This document shows, in pieces, positions 15,872 through 16,624 of a DNA stretch of 16,624 bases; position 1 is the first letter of the stretch, and every line of letters begins with the position of its first letter. Source of the DNA: UBA9547 sp044349205. GTDB lineage: Bacteria > Bacteroidota > Bacteroidia > Cytophagales > UBA9547. The notes beneath the pieces were generated by a model. The model was not told the origin of the DNA. It saw only the letters and a list, made by a program, of their open reading frames with translations, and did not search any database. The position numbers and the translations under genes are program-made. The stretch covers positions 1 through 16,624 of the forward strand of contig JBIKRJ010000032.1 of NCBI GenBank assembly GCA_044349205.1. Direction: 5' to 3'.

Positions 15872-15884
15872 CTAAAGAAATGAA

Positions 15885-16325
15885 TTAGAAAGGAAGATCG
15901 TCTGTTTCGCTTGCCGCCGCTATGCTTTGTGGAACGGACGGCTCGCTGCGGTTGTAGGAAGAAGATCCGGAAGTTTCCTGGCTTTCAGCACCGCCCTGAG
16001 CGGAATCCAGCATGGTGAAGGTGGTTGCTCTTATTTTAGTGGCATATTTTTTAACGCCGTTGTCTTCCCAGCTATCGGTACGTAGGCTACCTTCTACATA
16101 TACTTTTTTGCCTTTGCGTAAATACTGTTCAGCAATGCGGGCTAATTCGCCCCAAACTTCTACATTGTGCCATTCGGTTTGCTCCACTTTGCTACCAGAT
16201 TTGTCTTTGTAGGTTTCAGAGGTAGCGAGAGGGAATTTGGCCACCATTCCGTTTGTAAAATTTTTAATTTCTGGGTCTTTTCCTAGATTTCCTACTAGGA
16301 TTACTTTGTTCACACTTCCTGCCAT
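15885..16325 (-). CDS. ssb: Single-stranded DNA-binding protein
   Basis: The 146-residue protein is an ordinary bacterial SSB: an N-terminal OB fold (about 1-106; NKVILVGNLGKDPEI, EWHNVEVWGELARIAEQYL, KGKKVYVEGSLRTDSWEDN), a flexible Ser/Gly/Glu-rich linker, and the acidic C-terminal tip DDLPF that recruits replication and repair enzymes. The ATG at 16325 lies 30 bases after the mutY stop on the same strand, so the two genes probably share a transcript, as known for mutY-ssb in Flavobacterium. A terminator-like hairpin follows. Confidence 0.97.
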   Translation of the reverse strand: MAGSVNKVILVGNLGKDPEIKNFTNGMVAKFPLATSETYKDKSGSKVEQTEWHNVEVWGELARIAEQYLRKGKKVYVEGSLRTDSWEDNGVKKYATKIRATTFTMLDSAQGGAESQETSGSSSYNRSEPSVPQSIAAASETDDLPF

Positions 16326-16355
16326 TTTATCTTGTTTTATAGGTTATGAGCAAAA

Positions 16356-16622
16356 TTAGATAAAATTCTCTTCTATTAGATAGTTTGCCAGCAAAACCGG
16401 CTTGGGTAATTTTTCGGTTTCTTCCAATGTGTAGAATTTAAGCCCCAAACCCTCAATTTTTTGCTTTTCGCTGATTAAATAGTGATAAAATTTCACGCAA
16501 AGCCGTTGGTGCGAAAGCAAGTGCAAAAAAGTGTCCGAAACCTTGTATGGTTTTGTTTCTATACCGTTACTTATTTTCATGTGTTTGTGCAATTCCAATT
16601 CTTGCCACTCTTCTTCCGATTC
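16356..16622 (-). CDS. mutY: A/G-specific adenine glycosylase MutY, C-terminal fragment (truncated by the window)
   Basis: The frame is open to the right edge of the window, so only about 88 C-terminal residues are visible (last full codon at 16622); the N-terminal glycosylase domain with its helix-hairpin-helix and Fe-S cluster cysteines lies outside. The visible end is the MutY-specific Nudix-like domain that reads 8-oxoguanine, shown by FLHLLSHQRLCVKFYHYL (the HxLSHQ signature) and LPKPVLLANYL near the stop. MutY removes adenine mispaired with 8-oxoG. The position next to ssb and upstream of gldD fits the conserved Bacteroidota order mutY-ssb-(gldE)-gldD. Confidence 0.9.
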   Translation of the reverse strand, partial: ESEEEWQELELHKHMKISNGIETKPYKVSDTFLHLLSHQRLCVKFYHYLISEKQKIEGLGLKFYTLEETEKLPKPVLLANYLIEENFI

Positions 16623-16624
16623 TA

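Overview
The window looks like a stretch of chromosome from a gliding-type member of the Bacteroidota, most likely a Cytophagales-like lineage. The evidence is the gene content: a SprE/PorW-type lipoprotein and GldD (both tied to gliding and the type IX secretion system), a CcmF/CcsA heme lyase, the gldD-ssb-mutY neighbourhood, and TAnnTTTG-like -7 boxes instead of sigma70-type promoters. Base composition is moderately AT-rich and even throughout. I saw no mobile elements, phage genes, tRNA, rRNA or CRISPR arrays.

Layout. (1) 1-2162, plus strand: the C-terminal end of a cytochrome c heme lyase, a secreted propeller-like protein of unknown role and a glyoxalase II-like metallo-hydrolase. (2) 2167-2832, minus: an SGNH/GDSL esterase. 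(3) 2957-4348, plus: dihydrolipoyl dehydrogenase, ending at a symmetrical hairpin terminator shared with the convergent DCC-family gene (4397-4801, minus). (4) 4895-7914, plus: the SprE/PorW-like TPR lipoprotein overlapped by a small lipoprotein that looks like a Rieske fold stripped of most of its iron-sulfur ligands. (5) 8023-9096, plus: a 23S/16S rRNA pseudouridine synthase with a long basic N-terminal tail, convergent with miaA (minus, 11-base overlap). (6) 10099-15217, plus: six consecutive signalling genes: YfiR-family periplasmic protein, secreted TPR protein, membrane HAMP/SpoIIE phosphatase (SiaA-like), SiaB-like kinase, SiaC-like phosphoprotein and a coiled-coil protein with two membrane segments. 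(7) 15220-16624, minus: gldD, ssb and the 3' end of mutY.

The most interesting part is region 6. In Pseudomonas, SiaA (phosphatase) and SiaB (kinase) set the phosphorylation of SiaC, which switches on the diguanylate cyclase SiaD. Here the A, B and C parts are all recognisable and B-C-D' overlap by single bases, but the fourth gene has no GGDEF domain: a stalk resembling the SiaC-binding coiled coil of SiaD is joined to two membrane segments. A periplasmic YfiR-type protein and a TPR protein sit directly upstream, suggesting an envelope signal is passed through the phosphatase to a membrane effector of unknown output.

Everything here is read by eye from sequence and family knowledge; no searches were run.
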